Assembly: GCA_027592275.1 (NCBI GenBank) | Contig: JAQCKF010000013.1 | Span: forward strand, 1-64,000 | DNA from: Pseudomonadota bacterium | GTDB taxonomy: Bacteria > Pseudomonadota > Gammaproteobacteria > Pseudomonadales > Pseudohongiellaceae | Length of the DNA: 64,000 bases | Direction of reading: 5' to 3' | In this document: positions 28,961 through 37,839 of the stretch, one piece after another | Numbering within the stretch: the first letter of the stretch is position 1 | Layout of the letters: the number at the start of each line of letters is the position of its first letter | Program-made: the position numbers and the translations under genes | The notes under the pieces: generated by a model | Seen by the model: only the letters and a program-made list of their open reading frames with translations | What the model was told of the DNA's origin: nothing | Database searches by the model: none

Positions 28961-30124
28961 ATGGATTTCACACTATCCGAACAACAAGTCGCCCTGCAGC
29001 AATCCGTGCGCAAGTTTGCACAGCAGGAACTCCCAGCTATCGCCAAACAAATAGAAGAAAGTGACGAACCGCCGGGAATCGAACTACGTAAGCGCTACGC
29101 CGAATTGGGATATCTCGGCGTTAACCTCGACGAGAAGTATGGCGGCGCCGGCATGAGCCACCTCGATGCCGTGATCGTCTTGGAGGAGATTGCCAAAATT
29201 TCAATCGCTGTAGCCTTCCCTATATTTGAGTCCTGTTTCGGCCCGAGCTTAGCGATAGCGCATTTCGGTAGCGATCGACTGAGGGAGAAATTTCTGCCCA
29301 GAGTATGCTCAGGCGAGATCGTGGTCGCGGTATCTATGTCGGAGCCAAATGCCGGATCGGCACTTACTGATCTAACGACTAACGCTCAAGTTGGAACCGA
29401 TCAAGTAACAATCAATGGCAATAAACGCTGGTGCTCCGGAGCCGGTCATTCGGAAGCCTATGTTGTCTACTGCCGCATGGATGATAGTGCCGGCGCGAAG
29501 GCAATTGGCGCTGTTGTTATTGAGAAAGGCAGTAACGGCTTTAGCTTCGGAAAACGTGATCACCATATGGGCTTTCGCGGTGTTGCAAGCGCCGACATGT
29601 ATTTCGACAACGTTGCAGTACCAACAGAGAATATTCTCGTACCAGCGGGCGGCTTCGGAAAATTAATGGATGCTTTCGATCTGGAGCGCTGTGGGAATAC
29701 GACGATGTCACTTGCCGTAGCCCAATCCGCATTCGATTATGTATTGGAATATGTTCAGCACAGGGAGCAGTTCGGCAAATCACTCATTGAATTTCAAGCA
29801 GTGCAATTGCAGATCGCTGAGATGAAAATGAGACTGGAGGCATCGCGTCTACTGCTCTATCGAGCTGTCGTGAACGCAGAGAAGGGCCTGCCCTCCATCG
29901 CAGAGAGTTCGGTCGCCAAGTGTTTCGCCAATGAAACAGCACGCGAGGTAACCGGCAAGGCGATGCAACTCATGGGAGGCTACGGCTATTCGAAGGAATA
30001 CCCGCTAGAACAGAAATTGCGAGATGCATGGGGATGGGGAATTGCCGGGGGTGCCATCGATATTCAAAAAGCAAACATTGCCGCTGCGCTTGTTGGTAAG
30101 CGCTTTAATCAGCGTGCGAAGTAG
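28961..30124 (+). CDS. Acyl-CoA dehydrogenase
   Basis: A canonical 387-residue acyl-CoA dehydrogenase: helical N-terminal domain starting MDFTLSEQQVALQQSVRKFA, FAD-binding beta domain with AVSMSEPNAGSALTDL, and C-terminal helices with the catalytic Glu region MQLMGGYGYSKEYPLEQKLRDA. It would catalyse alpha,beta-dehydrogenation of a CoA thioester, feeding electrons to ETF. The chain length or branched substrate cannot be told. An AAGGAC sequence precedes the ATG. It is monocistronic, divergent from prfC and convergent with the next gene. Confidence 0.93.
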   Translation: MDFTLSEQQVALQQSVRKFAQQELPAIAKQIEESDEPPGIELRKRYAELGYLGVNLDEKYGGAGMSHLDAVIVLEEIAKISIAVAFPIFESCFGPSLAIAHFGSDRLREKFLPRVCSGEIVVAVSMSEPNAGSALTDLTTNAQVGTDQVTINGNKRWCSGAGHSEAYVVYCRMDDSAGAKAIGAVVIEKGSNGFSFGKRDHHMGFRGVASADMYFDNVAVPTENILVPAGGFGKLMDAFDLERCGNTTMSLAVAQSAFDYVLEYVQHREQFGKSLIEFQAVQLQIAEMKMRLEASRLLLYRAVVNAEKGLPSIAESSVAKCFANETAREVTGKAMQLMGGYGYSKEYPLEQKLRDAWGWGIAGGAIDIQKANIAAALVGKRFNQRAK

Positions 30125-30149
30125 GCAGAAGCGTCAGGCGCAAGAAATA

Positions 30150-30821
30150 CTAGTGCAGCACGGCAGTTTCAGGCTTAGCCTTAGTTTCGGCAAATTCGGG
30201 ATGCAAGATATCCCCGCGCTTCGCTAGCAGCAGGTCGTGTCGACTTAGGCGATCATACTCATCTGTTGCCTGCACATCGATGTCTTCCAATAAGACGCAG
30301 ACGACATCATCATCTTCGATATCCACAACGATACAGGGCCTGAACCCAATGATCGTATTCAACGAGGCAAGTGCACCGATCTCGCAACTGTGAACGGGAT
30401 ACAATCCGTTGAACTCTTTCAATAAACCGTAAGACGTGAACGCTACGCCGAACCCTGCCGCCGCCACAACATGAATGATGTCGATAATCGCTGGATCAGT
30501 TAAGTCGATGCGGACCGTGTCAGATATTCGCTGCTTATTCGCGAGCTGCTCTTGATTCACGAGCTTCAAGAATAAGCTAATGTCTTCTTGATTCCATTCT
30601 AGGGTCTCTTCTTTTTCCGAACGAATACTGTCAGACGAAAGACTCAAGACACTGGTTTCGATGGTGAGGTCTTTGATCTCGGTCTCGGGCGGACAGGGAA
30701 CAATCATAGATACAGAGCAATAGCCTTCGCTGCTCTCTGCGCCTAAGCGCCACAGGAATGGGATTTCGGCAGTTAATTCAATCATAGTAAAATACTGGAC
30801 AACTAGTGGTAGTGGAAACAT
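30150..30821 (-). CDS. Conserved hypothetical cytoplasmic protein
   Basis: I do not recognise a family. From the ATG at 30821 the product is 223 residues, acidic, with no signal peptide or membrane helix. The N-terminal half (FTMIELTAEIPFLWRLG, MIVPCPPETEIKDLTIE) reads as beta-rich and the centre (DPAIIDIIHVVAAAGFGVAF) as alpha/beta. The 30821 start is chosen because AAAGGA lies seven bases upstream; starts at 30851 and 30785 lack this. It is transcribed away from a long AT-rich gap with DnaA-box-like sites. Confidence 0.7.
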   Translation of the reverse strand: MFPLPLVVQYFTMIELTAEIPFLWRLGAESSEGYCSVSMIVPCPPETEIKDLTIETSVLSLSSDSIRSEKEETLEWNQEDISLFLKLVNQEQLANKQRISDTVRIDLTDPAIIDIIHVVAAAGFGVAFTSYGLLKEFNGLYPVHSCEIGALASLNTIIGFRPCIVVDIEDDDVVCVLLEDIDVQATDEYDRLSRHDLLLAKRGDILHPEFAETKAKPETAVLH

Positions 30822-31000
30822 AGCACATTCCTTTAGTTGGCAAAATCTCAATGTGAGTAACTCCTAATCGCTCTGACATCGAGCAATTTACGACTAGTTA
30901 TTTTTTGGTGCACTTAGCGCACACTGCTAACACACTCTCCAGCAAGCTTTCTTAAGCCATTGAGGATGCTAGGGAATTCCATTAATCCATCCATAAGTTT

Positions 31001-31023
31001 TTTTCCACAGATTCTGTGGATAA
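31001..31023. promoter_or_regulatory. Paired DnaA-box-like sites
   Basis: TTTTCCACA at 31001-31009 (one mismatch from TTATCCACA) faces an exact inverted TTATCCACA at 31015-31023 (read as TGTGGATAA). Together they form the near-palindrome TCCACAGATTCTGTGGA. This layout is typical of DnaA-bound regions, but two boxes alone do not make an origin. Confidence 0.5.
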
Positions 31024-31204
31024 GTCAGTGGGTAATTCTTCAAGAATCGCTTCAAGCCTCTAAAATACGCCTCTATGACACAGATTGATCAAATTTTAAT
31101 CAATAGGTTATATTCTTATTATTCAGTGACTTACGAGTTCTGGAAGTGACGATCTAAAATAAAACCTGCTTATTCTTAGCGTTTTATGACAGGGGCTTCA
31201 TTTT

Positions 31205-31213
31205 TGTGCATAA
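31205..31213 (-). promoter_or_regulatory. DnaA-box-like site
   Basis: TGTGCATAA, the reverse complement of TTATGCACA, fits the relaxed consensus TTATNCACA. It lies 190 bp from the paired sites and 124 bp before the 31337 gene, with an A/T-rich tract between. Confidence 0.35.
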
Positions 31214-31336
31214 ATTCTCGCATCAAACGCAATCTACGGAATGTAAGAATTCCTTTATCACTGTTTTTATTGAAGTTTTTCTGCCTATAATACCGTTCGT
31301 TCTTACCGGTAATTATTGGAATTCGCACACACCGCA

Positions 31337-31795
31337 ATGTTGAAAGATTCACGTAAAATCACAGCTTTAGTTTGCCTCGCGTTATTAGTAGTAATAGCCG
31401 TATTCACATGGGCAATATTTCGCAGCAATCGCCTCGAAGCCTCTGCCCAGGAAATGGCAGTTCAGGTTGTTGAGGAATCATTTTCCGAACACTATCCCAG
31501 GCTACTCATCGAAAATTCGCATCCTGACTATCAGGCAGAAACACCAGTGGAGCTGCTAGTTAGCTATGTGAATGGCATCAAAGGTCAAACTGGACCTCTA
31601 GAATCCTTAGAGAGTATCCGAGGGAATGCGGAGATTCCACTTATAAGCTTCGGTCAAAGCGATTATTTCGCAAGCTATGAGCTTAAACTGATTTTTCGAA
31701 ACACGCCCGCAGCCGTGCAAATAGATATGCAATTCACTGAAGGCCGATGGCAAGTAACCAGACTTGAAGCTATAGCAGATGCTCTAATCTATTAG
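31337..31795 (+). CDS. Small membrane-anchored hypothetical protein
   Basis: About 152 residues with one N-terminal helix (ITALVCLALLVVIAVFTWAIF) and a soluble extracytoplasmic domain of about 120 residues. No family is recognised; the fold could be NTF2-like, given the mixed alpha/beta pattern ending in VQIDMQFTEGRWQVTRLEAI. I chose the ATG at 31337; a TTG seven codons upstream is the only in-frame alternative and has no better ribosome site. It is convergent with the next small membrane protein. Confidence 0.65.
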   Translation: MLKDSRKITALVCLALLVVIAVFTWAIFRSNRLEASAQEMAVQVVEESFSEHYPRLLIENSHPDYQAETPVELLVSYVNGIKGQTGPLESLESIRGNAEIPLISFGQSDYFASYELKLIFRNTPAAVQIDMQFTEGRWQVTRLEAIADALIY

Positions 31796-31817
31796 GCAGC
31801 CAACCAAGCTTACAATG

Positions 31818-32141
31818 CTAATTTACAATGAGCTGGTAAACCGAAGGCACTAACAGCATCGCACAAACCATTGCCAGTAGAGCATCGCGGTCTAGGTGAT
31901 ACTGCACTAGCGTCGCATCCGGCAGATTGAAGGCAAATACCCCCACCAGCACAAGCATCAGCAGAACAAGGCTTCTGCTAAGTAATAACCCAGCCACCAG
32001 AAATGCAATAGAGAATACAATAATGTAATTACTTTCTAGCCCGAAACGGGCGAGGATCTCATTCGCTATCGCTATCCCCAAGGTAATGAAAACTACTACA
32101 CAATATACAAGCGGCTGAATTAACTGCTTTTGTCGTTCCAT
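31818..32141 (-). CDS. Small polytopic membrane protein
   Basis: 107 residues that are almost entirely hydrophobic, with about four predicted helices (for example LVYCVVVFITLGIAIANEIL, IIVFSIAFLVAGLLL, LVLLMLVLVGVFAF and LLAMVCAMLLVPSVYQLIV). No family was recognised. GAGGT lies seven bases before the ATG at 32141, which I prefer to the longer in-frame start at 32165. Confidence 0.65.
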   Translation of the reverse strand: MERQKQLIQPLVYCVVVFITLGIAIANEILARFGLESNYIIVFSIAFLVAGLLLSRSLVLLMLVLVGVFAFNLPDATLVQYHLDRDALLAMVCAMLLVPSVYQLIVN

Positions 32142-32423
32142 AAATACACCTCTAAAACTGACCACTTTCAGTGGGCTTCAGAATCAATATAGAACAAGCA
32201 GAAGGGTTTAGTGCGGGTAAACTCCCAGAACATGAACTGGTTCAAACACTAGTTGTGCGCTACTCCTCACTTTGTTCAAGATTACACAGAACGAACTTTT
32301 TTGAGGGAGTAAAACAGTGTATAACCCCATAAATACGGCGGGATTTGCGAGGATTTCCGTCAATCGATAAAGAGGACCACTCGGAACCTGCGGGACTAGG
32401 GCTGAACTACTCTATGATCGGCA

Positions 32424-33911
32424 CTACTGAGCAACGACGCGCAATAATTGTTGGTAGTCACTTAGGCCCCTGAATATTTTCTCGATTCCATCCTGCTTCA
32501 TGGTCTGCATGCCATCTTTGAGCGCCTGTGCGCGTATCAAGTCCAGCTCCGCCTTCTTGTAGATCATGGCCTGCAACTCATTCGTACCCATTAGCAATTC
32601 GTGAATGCCGGTTCTGCCTTTATAGCCAGTTCCGCCACAGTCATCGCAACCTACTGAGCCCTGCAATTCGATATTGTTCAGGTCATAAGGCAAATCTTTG
32701 AATGCCTCCCGGCCATAGGCATCGACCAGGTGATCGAGTTCCTTCTGATCAGGCTTATACGGTTGCTTACATTTAGCGCAGAGCGTTCTCATCAAACGCT
32801 GCGCTAATACACCTAGCAGCGCATCTGAGAAGTTAACCGGATCAAGGCCCAAATCAAGTAGACGAGTTATTGTTTCCGGTGCGGAATTAGTGTGCAAGGT
32901 AGATAAAACCAAGTGACCCGTTAGAGACGCCTCGACACCGATACTCGCGGTCTCATGGTCACGCATCTCACCAATTAGAATGACGTCAGGATCGGCACGC
33001 AGAAAGGCTCGCATCGCCGTTGCAAAGGTAAAGTCAATCTTCGGCAACATCTGCACCTGCTGCAGACCTGGCTGTGTTATCTCTACGGGATCTTCCGCCG
33101 TCCAAATCTTTTTGTCAGGCTTATTGATGTACCCGAGCACGGCGTGCAAGGTAGTAGTCTTACCGGAACCGGTTGGTCCCACAACAAGGAACAGTCCATG
33201 TGGGTGAGCCGATGCCTTGATCACTTTCTCCAAGTTTCTAGGGCTTAGATTCAGTTTATCCAACGGCATCGCGCTACCAGCAGCGAGAATGCGCAGTACG
33301 GCACTTTCACCTTGTACGGTAGGTACGGTGGCGACGCGAAGCTCCAGACGCTTGCCTCTAACCTTCAGCTTACACTTGCCATCCTGAGGCAAGCGCTTCT
33401 CAGTGATATTCAATCGGGAAATAACTTTGACACGAGCAATCATTGCCGCGCAGTGTTCCTTGGGCACCTTAAGTAACTCTCTGCAAATACCATCGACACG
33501 TATTCGTACACCACCAGGCGCATCGTCTTTACCGGGCTCGATATGTATATCCGAGGCACCCAATCTCTCCGATTCGGTGATGATTCGATTAACCAGCTGA
33601 ATGATGCCGGATGTCGCCGCTAGTCCTTCGTCTTCGTCATCATCGCTACCGCTATCGACCTCGATGCCACCCTCGCCTCCGAGTGAATCGAACACATCAT
33701 CGAAACCGGCTTCCATATCGGCATCGGCATCGCCACGCAAGAATTGGTGAATATGTTCAGGAAGGCCCACACGAAAGACATAATTTCTAGCGTTAACAAC
33801 ACCCTGAATCTCCATAATTCGCTGATAGTCAGATGGATCATCAATGAGGATGACCGCTTCTTCCTTGTTGCCTGCTACCGGCAGCCAGAGATTACTTTTA
33901 AGATAACTCAC
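32424..33911 (-). CDS. GspE/PilB-type ATPase, C-terminal fragment of a frameshifted gene
   Basis: Contains the whole catalytic part of a type II/IV secretion ATPase: Walker A GPTGSGKTTT, Walker B VILIGEMRDHETA, the His box VLSTLHTNSAPETITRLLDLG, and a C-terminal tetracysteine zinc motif (CAKC...CDDC). The open frame starts upstream of the GTG at 33911 without its own ribosome site. Reading the minus strand through 33912-33966 in this frame gives a smooth continuation of the upstream GAF fragment, so both are parts of one gene. Such GAF-GspE proteins are thought to power pilus or secretion motors. The fragment alone lacks the N-terminal domain. Confidence 0.85.
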   Translation of the reverse strand: MSYLKSNLWLPVAGNKEEAVILIDDPSDYQRIMEIQGVVNARNYVFRVGLPEHIHQFLRGDADADMEAGFDDVFDSLGGEGGIEVDSGSDDDEDEGLAATSGIIQLVNRIITESERLGASDIHIEPGKDDAPGGVRIRVDGICRELLKVPKEHCAAMIARVKVISRLNITEKRLPQDGKCKLKVRGKRLELRVATVPTVQGESAVLRILAAGSAMPLDKLNLSPRNLEKVIKASAHPHGLFLVVGPTGSGKTTTLHAVLGYINKPDKKIWTAEDPVEITQPGLQQVQMLPKIDFTFATAMRAFLRADPDVILIGEMRDHETASIGVEASLTGHLVLSTLHTNSAPETITRLLDLGLDPVNFSDALLGVLAQRLMRTLCAKCKQPYKPDQKELDHLVDAYGREAFKDLPYDLNNIELQGSVGCDDCGGTGYKGRTGIHELLMGTNELQAMIYKKAELDLIRAQALKDGMQTMKQDGIEKIFRGLSDYQQLLRVVAQ

Positions 33912-33922
33912 ACCGATATTTT

Positions 33923-34753
33923 CTAACAGATCAAAGGGTAGTACGTGATCGGCGTCATACTCATATAAGGAACGCGGTAATAATGTTCCAGTGACTTGCC
34001 GATGTCATCGGCTTCAATATTGAACTCTTCCATGAGACTGCGTGTAACTGAACCGCCATAGAGTGCAACATTGTTCTGCATTTCTGCGAGTTCAACACCA
34101 GAAATTTTGCTTTTCTGCACGAGATAGTCGTAAGGACCCTGTGTACTTTGCAGAGAAGAACGAAACTGTTTAGCCAACATCTGACTAACCATCATTGCAT
34201 GTTTCAAATCGGTCTTCGTGAACTCCCGATCGCCCTCGAAATTAATCAACTGCATGACTCCCAACAGGATTTCATCCTTGATGGGAACAATGATCATGGA
34301 TTTTACATTCCAGCCTTTAGCTTCACTGAAACGCTTATCGAATTGCAGTCGCGGATGGATGTCTATCAGCTCTTCGCTGTTTAAAACATTTTTAATAACA
34401 AGAGCTCTCTGGCTAAGCGCAACATATCCGGCCAGCGATGTTGGGCTGAACGGCACTCTGATCTCGATGGAATCATCGTCGTCTGGATCGCCACCTTTGA
34501 AACTGGCCAGAATTTCCTTGCCGTTGTCTACACTCTGATAAACCGTGAACAGTTTGACGTCAAGCAACCCAAGCAGGTCCTGCTCGACTTCCTTCATGGC
34601 CGTCTTTAGTTTCTTGCTGTATTTGAGGCGTTGATAGATTTTGGACAAGTTAGCGACAAATTCGTCCTGCTTCTCCACAACCGGTGGCGGTGGCGTTTCT
34701 ATCTCTATATCTGTGCTAGCTATCTCAGTCATTTTTTTCAATAGTTCCAGCAT
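33923..34753 (-). CDS. GAF plus GspE N-domain, N-terminal fragment of a frameshifted gene
   Basis: Residues about 40-210 form a GAF domain (GLLDVKLFTVYQSVDN, VKSMIIVPIKDEILLGVMQL), and the end (SLMEEFNIEADDIGKSLEHY) is the start of a GspE/PilB N-terminal domain. The frame then breaks: after RVPY it reads through 12 unrelated residues to a TAG at 33923, whereas the other frame continues into the ATPase. The sequence TATAT at the break suggests a 2-base duplication. The two pieces together would be about 775 residues. This is either a real mutation, programmed recoding or an assembly error. Confidence 0.85.
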   Translation of the reverse strand: MLELLKKMTEIASTDIEIETPPPPVVEKQDEFVANLSKIYQRLKYSKKLKTAMKEVEQDLLGLLDVKLFTVYQSVDNGKEILASFKGGDPDDDDSIEIRVPFSPTSLAGYVALSQRALVIKNVLNSEELIDIHPRLQFDKRFSEAKGWNVKSMIIVPIKDEILLGVMQLINFEGDREFTKTDLKHAMMVSQMLAKQFRSSLQSTQGPYDYLVQKSKISGVELAEMQNNVALYGGSVTRSLMEEFNIEADDIGKSLEHYYRVPYMSMTPITYYPLIC

Positions 34754-34925
34754 CTATATAGTCAGATGTTTGAAATGGCCTGTTCGACCTCGGCTCCAAT
34801 CGAAGCCCATTCTACGTGCTTTACCTACCAAGATGTGACGAAAATTCTGCCATATTCTGAGGTTTTGGCCGATAACAAAGCCTATCATGCTCTATATTTC
34901 TTCAATATTGTCACAACGGGCCAAA

Positions 34926-35741
34926 ATGCCAGCTATTTCAATCAGTTTCAATAGGTTTTTGCTGTTATTACTGCTACACACCGCAGTAATTCCGGCGGCT
35001 TGGGGACAATTACCACAGTTCAATCCACAACAGATGGATTGGCTAGGCGACCAAATTTTTGCGAACGAGTGCAATAGAAACTTTAGCTGTCTTACCAGCT
35101 GGAACGAAGGCGAGGACTTTCCCTCACTCGGCATAGGTCACTTTATCTGGTATTCCGCGCAGCAAAACGAGCGCTTCGAAGAAACCTTTCCAAACTTATT
35201 AGCCTTCTACAAGAAGCACGGCTATGAGTTACCAAACTGGTTGGAGGCCTTAGAAAGTCCTGACTCTCCATGGCAGAGCAGAGAGCAATTCCTAGCAGAT
35301 ATCGACAGTCAGAGAATGCAACAGCTGCGCGACTTCCTAGGCTCGACCACCGAGCTTCAAGTGCTGTTTATCGTCGAAAGATTGCATGACTCTACAGCCG
35401 ATCTCTTTCGCGGCTTAGAACCGTCTCAGCAAAGCTCTGTAGAGACCAGTTTCTATGAGGTCGCCAATTCACAGCCACCCTATGGCATGTATGCCCTGAT
35501 CGACTATGTGCATTTTAAGGGAACAGGCATTGCACCTAGCGAGCGTTATCAAGGCGAAGGCTGGGGGCTGCTGCAGGTTCTGCTGGAATTGCAGGGCAGC
35601 GCTGCAAATCTGGATGATTTTGTAACGGCTGCTACTCGGGTATTGGAGCGACGCGTTTCAAATGCTCCTACTCAGCGCGCAGAACAGCGTTGGATAGCCG
35701 GTTGGAGCAATAGATTGCAGACCTATTTGCCTAACCAGTAG
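34926..35741 (+). CDS. Conserved secreted hypothetical protein
   Basis: From the ATG at 34926 there is a good signal peptide (NRFLLLLLLHTAVIPAAWGQ). The mature protein starts with FNPQQMDWLGDQIFANECNR, continues with LTSWNEGEDFPSLGIGHFIW, and ends with TQRAEQRWIAGWSNRLQTYL. I recognise the overall sequence style as a gammaproteobacterial secreted family of unknown function. The Glu-rich ANEC...GEDFPSLGIGH segment is faintly reminiscent of lysozyme-like active sites, but I cannot support an enzymatic call. It is divergent from the GAF-ATPase gene. Confidence 0.72.
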   Translation: MPAISISFNRFLLLLLLHTAVIPAAWGQLPQFNPQQMDWLGDQIFANECNRNFSCLTSWNEGEDFPSLGIGHFIWYSAQQNERFEETFPNLLAFYKKHGYELPNWLEALESPDSPWQSREQFLADIDSQRMQQLRDFLGSTTELQVLFIVERLHDSTADLFRGLEPSQQSSVETSFYEVANSQPPYGMYALIDYVHFKGTGIAPSERYQGEGWGLLQVLLELQGSAANLDDFVTAATRVLERRVSNAPTQRAEQRWIAGWSNRLQTYLPNQ

Positions 35742-35900
35742 AGGCTCAGCGAGCCTGCTTACTAGGCACTGGTCGCTAGACTCAAACCCATTTAAGCTAT
35801 AAGCTTTTCTCCCTACCGTTTACAGATGAATTGACTCGATCCGCTCATCTGACTCTCTAGATACCCTAGCTCTATTGAACTACTTAGCGAATCAATCAGC

Positions 35901-36977
35901 ATGTCTTTCGAACGTAAAAATATTGAGAAAATGCAGGGCTATGCACCGGGCGAACAAACCGGAGCAGCGAATACTATTAAGCTCAACACCAATGAGAACC
36001 CCTACCCGCCTAGCCCCCAAGTGGCTGAAGCCCTGAAATCGATCGACGTGGCCTCCCTCAGGCGCTATCCGTCACCGATGGCCGATTCGTTTCGAGAAGC
36101 CGCAAGCCGGCTGCACAATGTCCCCGCCGTGCAGATCATTCCCACTAACGGCGGTGATGAATTATTACGCCTCGTTTTGACTACCTATGTTGAACAACTA
36201 GATACCATCGCTGTCTGCAAACCCAGCTATTCCTTATATCCGGTTCTCGCTGAAATTCAGGGATGTCGATTCGAAGAGATTTCGCTCAATGATGACTGGA
36301 GCATGCCAGAGAATTTTCTAGAGCAATTGAATAAGTCTGCGGCTAAGCTGTTGATTTTGGTTAACCCAAACGCACCTACCGGCGCCCTGCTGCGTGCCGA
36401 CTATCTTGCCGAGATAGCCGAAAATTTTTCGGGGCTATTGTTAATCGATGAGGCCTATGTCGATTTTGTCGATCCAGAACTCAACTACGATTCAATATCC
36501 TTGATTAATTCCCACGATAATATTCTGATACTCAGAACATTGAGCAAAGCATACTCACTTGCAGGCCTGCGCTTTGGCTATGGTATTGCAGCGAAATCGC
36601 TGATCGAACCGATGATGTTTAAGACGCGTGACAGCTATAACACCGACCATATCGCCCAGAGTCTCGCGACCGCCGCACTAGATTCATCCGAATATGCACG
36701 AGAAAACTGTGTACGCATTCGTCAAAGTCGAGAGCAACTGCGCGCAGATTTACACGCACTTGGCCTTACCGTTCCAGCGAGCCAAAGCAACTTCATCTTG
36801 TGTCAGGTTCCAGAATCGGTGGGCGCCGAAAAACTCTACCTGCAATTGAAACAACGCAATATTCTAGTGCGTTATTTCGAACAAGATCGACTACGTGACA
36901 AGCTCCGAATTTCAATTGGCACGGGCACAGAAAACGCGGCACTAGTTGCTGCGATAAAAGAACTCACGCAGCAATAA
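35901..36977 (+). CDS. hisC: Histidinol-phosphate aminotransferase
   Basis: A fold-type I PLP enzyme of 358 residues, the usual HisC length. LNTNENPYPPSPQVAEAL at the start and VNPNAPTGALL, LLIDEAYVDF and the PLP-lysine motif LRTLSKAYSLAGLRFGYG are all characteristic; RISIGTGTENAALVAAI is the C-terminal substrate-carboxylate region. It converts imidazole-acetol phosphate to histidinol phosphate. No other his genes are nearby, as is common when hisC is detached. Confidence 0.93.
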   Translation: MSFERKNIEKMQGYAPGEQTGAANTIKLNTNENPYPPSPQVAEALKSIDVASLRRYPSPMADSFREAASRLHNVPAVQIIPTNGGDELLRLVLTTYVEQLDTIAVCKPSYSLYPVLAEIQGCRFEEISLNDDWSMPENFLEQLNKSAAKLLILVNPNAPTGALLRADYLAEIAENFSGLLLIDEAYVDFVDPELNYDSISLINSHDNILILRTLSKAYSLAGLRFGYGIAAKSLIEPMMFKTRDSYNTDHIAQSLATAALDSSEYARENCVRIRQSREQLRADLHALGLTVPASQSNFILCQVPESVGAEKLYLQLKQRNILVRYFEQDRLRDKLRISIGTGTENAALVAAIKELTQQ

Positions 36978-37114
36978 GCGCCTCCTCTAGAAATAGTAAA
37001 TCGCTGTTTTGTCTAGCTGCTTCTGTTACCATAGTTAGAACCTAGGGGCTTCGAGTGTATGGCATTTCTCACAGCCGCCACTACTAGACTATTTCCGAAG
37101 ATTGACCCAAAACT

Positions 37115-37567
37115 ATGCCCGAACTTAACTCTGAAACCGACAACACCAGCAATAAAAAGCGGCTGCACTATTGCCCGAAATGTAAGAAACCACTGCGACG
37201 AATTCAGGGAAAGATGGGGCCTTTCTGGGGCTGCAGCGGGTTTCCTGATTGCCGCGCCTCCCTCAACGATGTAGATGGCAAGCCTTCTGAAGATGTGGAC
37301 GAGCACTACCGCTGCCCGCTGTGCACACGCCAATTAGTAAAGGCGGATAAGGAAAAAGGAGACTATTGGTTTTGCAGCGGATACTCAAAGGGTTGTAAGG
37401 TGACTCTTCCAGACCATGATGGCGTGCCCGAGGCGGCCTATCAATGTCAAAAATGTAATAACCTACTGGTTAAACGCAGCGGTAAAAATGGTGTATTCTG
37501 GGGTTGCAGCGACTACCCCAACTGCACTGCCAGTTATAACGACGATGCCAACAGGCCAAAGTTTTGA
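37115..37567 (+). CDS. Topoisomerase-type C4 zinc-finger protein
   Basis: 150 residues holding three repeats of the C4 finger found at the C-terminus of topoisomerase I: YCPKCKKPLRRIQG...GCSGFPDC, RCPLCTRQL...CSGYSKGC and QCQKCNNLL...GCSDYPNC. No catalytic domain is present. Such stand-alone proteins are presumed single-stranded nucleic acid binders. Its stop overlaps the start of the following small membrane protein gene (TTGA), which suggests coupled translation. Confidence 0.85.
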   Translation: MPELNSETDNTSNKKRLHYCPKCKKPLRRIQGKMGPFWGCSGFPDCRASLNDVDGKPSEDVDEHYRCPLCTRQLVKADKEKGDYWFCSGYSKGCKVTLPDHDGVPEAAYQCQKCNNLLVKRSGKNGVFWGCSDYPNCTASYNDDANRPKF

Positions 37568-37803
37568 TTTTTTCACTACTCAAAATACGCAAGAAAACCG
37601 CTGCCGTGCTAGTAGGTATCGCCTGTGGTCTAGCCTGTGTATGGGTGGTTGCGACCTGGCAACAACTCTCCATTCAGGAGATCCTCAATATGCTCCTGGG
37701 CAGCATTCTGCTTCTTGGCGGAATTATGCTCGCGGCTTTATGTGTAGTTGCCGCATTCACTTTGCTTAGGAAATTACTGAGTAAGATGAATAGCTCCGAA
37801 TAA
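37564..37803 (+). CDS. Small membrane protein coupled to the zinc-finger gene
   Basis: 79 residues with two hydrophobic helices (AAVLVGIACGLACVWVVAT and LLGSILLLGGIMLAALCVVA) and basic ends, so probably inner-membrane. The start would be TTG overlapping the previous TGA by three bases; no ATG begins the frame. Function unknown. Downstream it converges with rimI over a gap holding only a short CCCTAA/TTAGGG hairpin. Confidence 0.55.
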   Translation: MIFSLLKIRKKTAAVLVGIACGLACVWVVATWQQLSIQEILNMLLGSILLLGGIMLAALCVVAAFTLLRKLLSKMNSSE

Positions 37804-37839
37804 GTAATCCGACCCTCAGTTATTAGAGGCTCCCTAAGA

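Larger units (their letters stand above)
30822..31336. other. 515-bp AT-rich divergent intergenic region
   Basis: No gene is supported. The region lies between two divergently transcribed hypothetical genes. It is AT-rich, with a stretch around 31080-31130 made mostly of A/T, and contains two facing DnaA-box-like sites (31001-31023), another at 31205-31213, and a degenerate TGGGTAA copy at 31029. Promoters for both flanking genes must be here but no clear consensus pair was identified. Confidence 0.5.

Noticed and set aside
35794-35808. AAGCT/AGCTT hairpin with T-run after the secreted hypothetical gene
   Set aside because: Only a 5-bp AT-rich stem; too weak to call a terminator.
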